Shown here one piece after another: positions 63,505 to 64,000 of a DNA stretch of 64,000 nucleotides. The notes below the pieces were generated by a model. That model was not told the DNA's origin, did not search any database, and was given only the letters and a program-made list of their open reading frames with translations. This stretch comes from Enterococcus faecalis (GTDB lineage Bacteria > Bacillota > Bacilli > Lactobacillales > Enterococcaceae): positions 962,001-1,026,000 of the forward strand of contig NZ_CP118962.1 of assembly GCF_029024925.1 (NCBI RefSeq). The letters run 5' to 3'. Both the position numbers and the translations under genes were made by a program. How positions within the stretch are numbered: the first letter of the stretch is position 1; each line of letters opens with the position of its first letter.

Positions 63505-64000
63505 ATGGGAAAAGAATATCATGTTGCCGTGGTAGGAGCAACAGGTGCTGTCGGGACAAGAATGATTGAATTGTTAGCAGAGACAAGTTTGCCAATTGCC
63601 AGTGTGAGGTTATTGGCGTCTAAGCGTTCTGCTGGACAAGAGATTCAGTTTAAAGGACAACCTCTTATCGTGGAAGAATTAGTCCCGGAATCATTTGAAG
63701 GAATCGATTTAGCATTATTTAGTGCTGGTGGGAGTATTTCCGAAAAGTTTGCACCAGAAGCAGTTAAGCGCGGAGCTGTCGTTGTTGACAACACTAGCCA
63801 TTTTAGAATGGCAAAAGATGTTCCTTTAGTTGTTCCAGAAGTGAACCCGGAAGCCTTGAAAAATCATCAGGGAATCATCGCAAATCCCAATTGTTCTACG
63901 ATTCAAATGATGGTGGCCTTAGAACCAATTCGGCAAGCGTTTGGCTTAGAACGAATCATCGTTTCAACGTATCAAGCTGTGAGTGGCGCAGGTATCCGTG
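63505..64000 (+). CDS. asd: Aspartate-semialdehyde dehydrogenase, 5' part
   Basis: N-terminal 165 residues of the enzyme that reduces aspartyl phosphate to aspartate semialdehyde for lysine, diaminopimelate, threonine and methionine synthesis. NADP-binding [35 protein letters not shown] and the catalytic Cys in [12 protein letters not shown] are present. The ATG at 63505 follows GAGGGGAGT. The gene runs past the window end. Confidence 0.95.
   Translation, partial: MGKEYHVAVVGATGAVGTRMIELLAETSLPIASVRLLASKRSAGQEIQFKGQPLIVEELVPESFEGIDLALFSAGGSISEKFAPEAVKRGAVVVDNTSHFRMAKDVPLVVPEVNPEALKNHQGIIANPNCSTIQMMVALEPIRQAFGLERIIVSTYQAVSGAGIR

Overview
This window is a low-GC Firmicute chromosome segment. 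Gene content, order and protein sequences match the core chromosome of Enterococcus faecalis, from the 3' end of addA/rexA and pheST, through murI, the ula operon, dapH-dapL, pyrG, ponA-recU, rnpB, fba, murA-rho-rpmE2 and luxS, to the start of asd. The assignment rests on recognition of these proteins and their order; no database search was run. No tRNA, rRNA, transposase, phage gene or CRISPR array was seen.

Layout. 1-5 kb: end of addA, an HxlR-type regulator with a palindrome over its -35, and pheST behind a phenylalanine-type T-box. 5-8.2 kb (minus strand): polar amino-acid ABC transporter. 8.5-11.2 kb: murI, a natural RNase PH-RdgB fusion, and a phosphodiesterase. 11.3-17.9 kb: a complete L-ascorbate (ula) PTS operon with a divergent DeoR-type regulator; its decarboxylase carries Asn where the family has its catalytic Lys. 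18-21.5 kb: CBS protein, dapH, dapL and mscS, the same block as ykuL-Q-R-T of Bacillus. 21.6-28 kb: a small membrane protein, an aldo/keto reductase, a glutamine-amidotransferase pseudogene with two lesions, glyoxalase-like and Nudix proteins, a HAD hydrolase, an HD dNTPase and lipL. 28-40 kb: ywiB-like, rpoE (delta), pyrG with a CTP-sensing attenuator, ponA-recU, gpsB, rnpB, an rRNA methyltransferase, an M32 carboxypeptidase, dnaD and nth.

40.3-45.9 kb is the most interesting accessory block: a GntR/UTRA regulator, an M20 dipeptidase, a cytoplasmic glycosylasparaginase, PTS EIIB and EIIC of the chitobiose/cellobiose class, and a stand-alone protein resembling the N-terminal half of glycine reductase GrdB. 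Two promoters in the block carry the same paired GTATATAC element. I read it as a candidate system for taking up and breaking down GlcNAc-asparagine or related glyco-amino acids left over from N-glycoproteins; this function is inferred.

45.9-64 kb: a nuclease-helicase fusion (DinG/XPD type) with an asparaginase and an HD protein, yajQ, a YitT protein, fba, murA-rho-rpmE2, a teichoic-acid-type cluster (TagF-like, TagA-like, a degenerate LCP-like protein, TagD), a frameshifted DUF916/WxL-associated gene, a ROK fructokinase, a CsbD protein, a nitroreductase, luxS and the 5' part of asd. Most transcription units end in clear intrinsic terminators, many shared by convergent genes.
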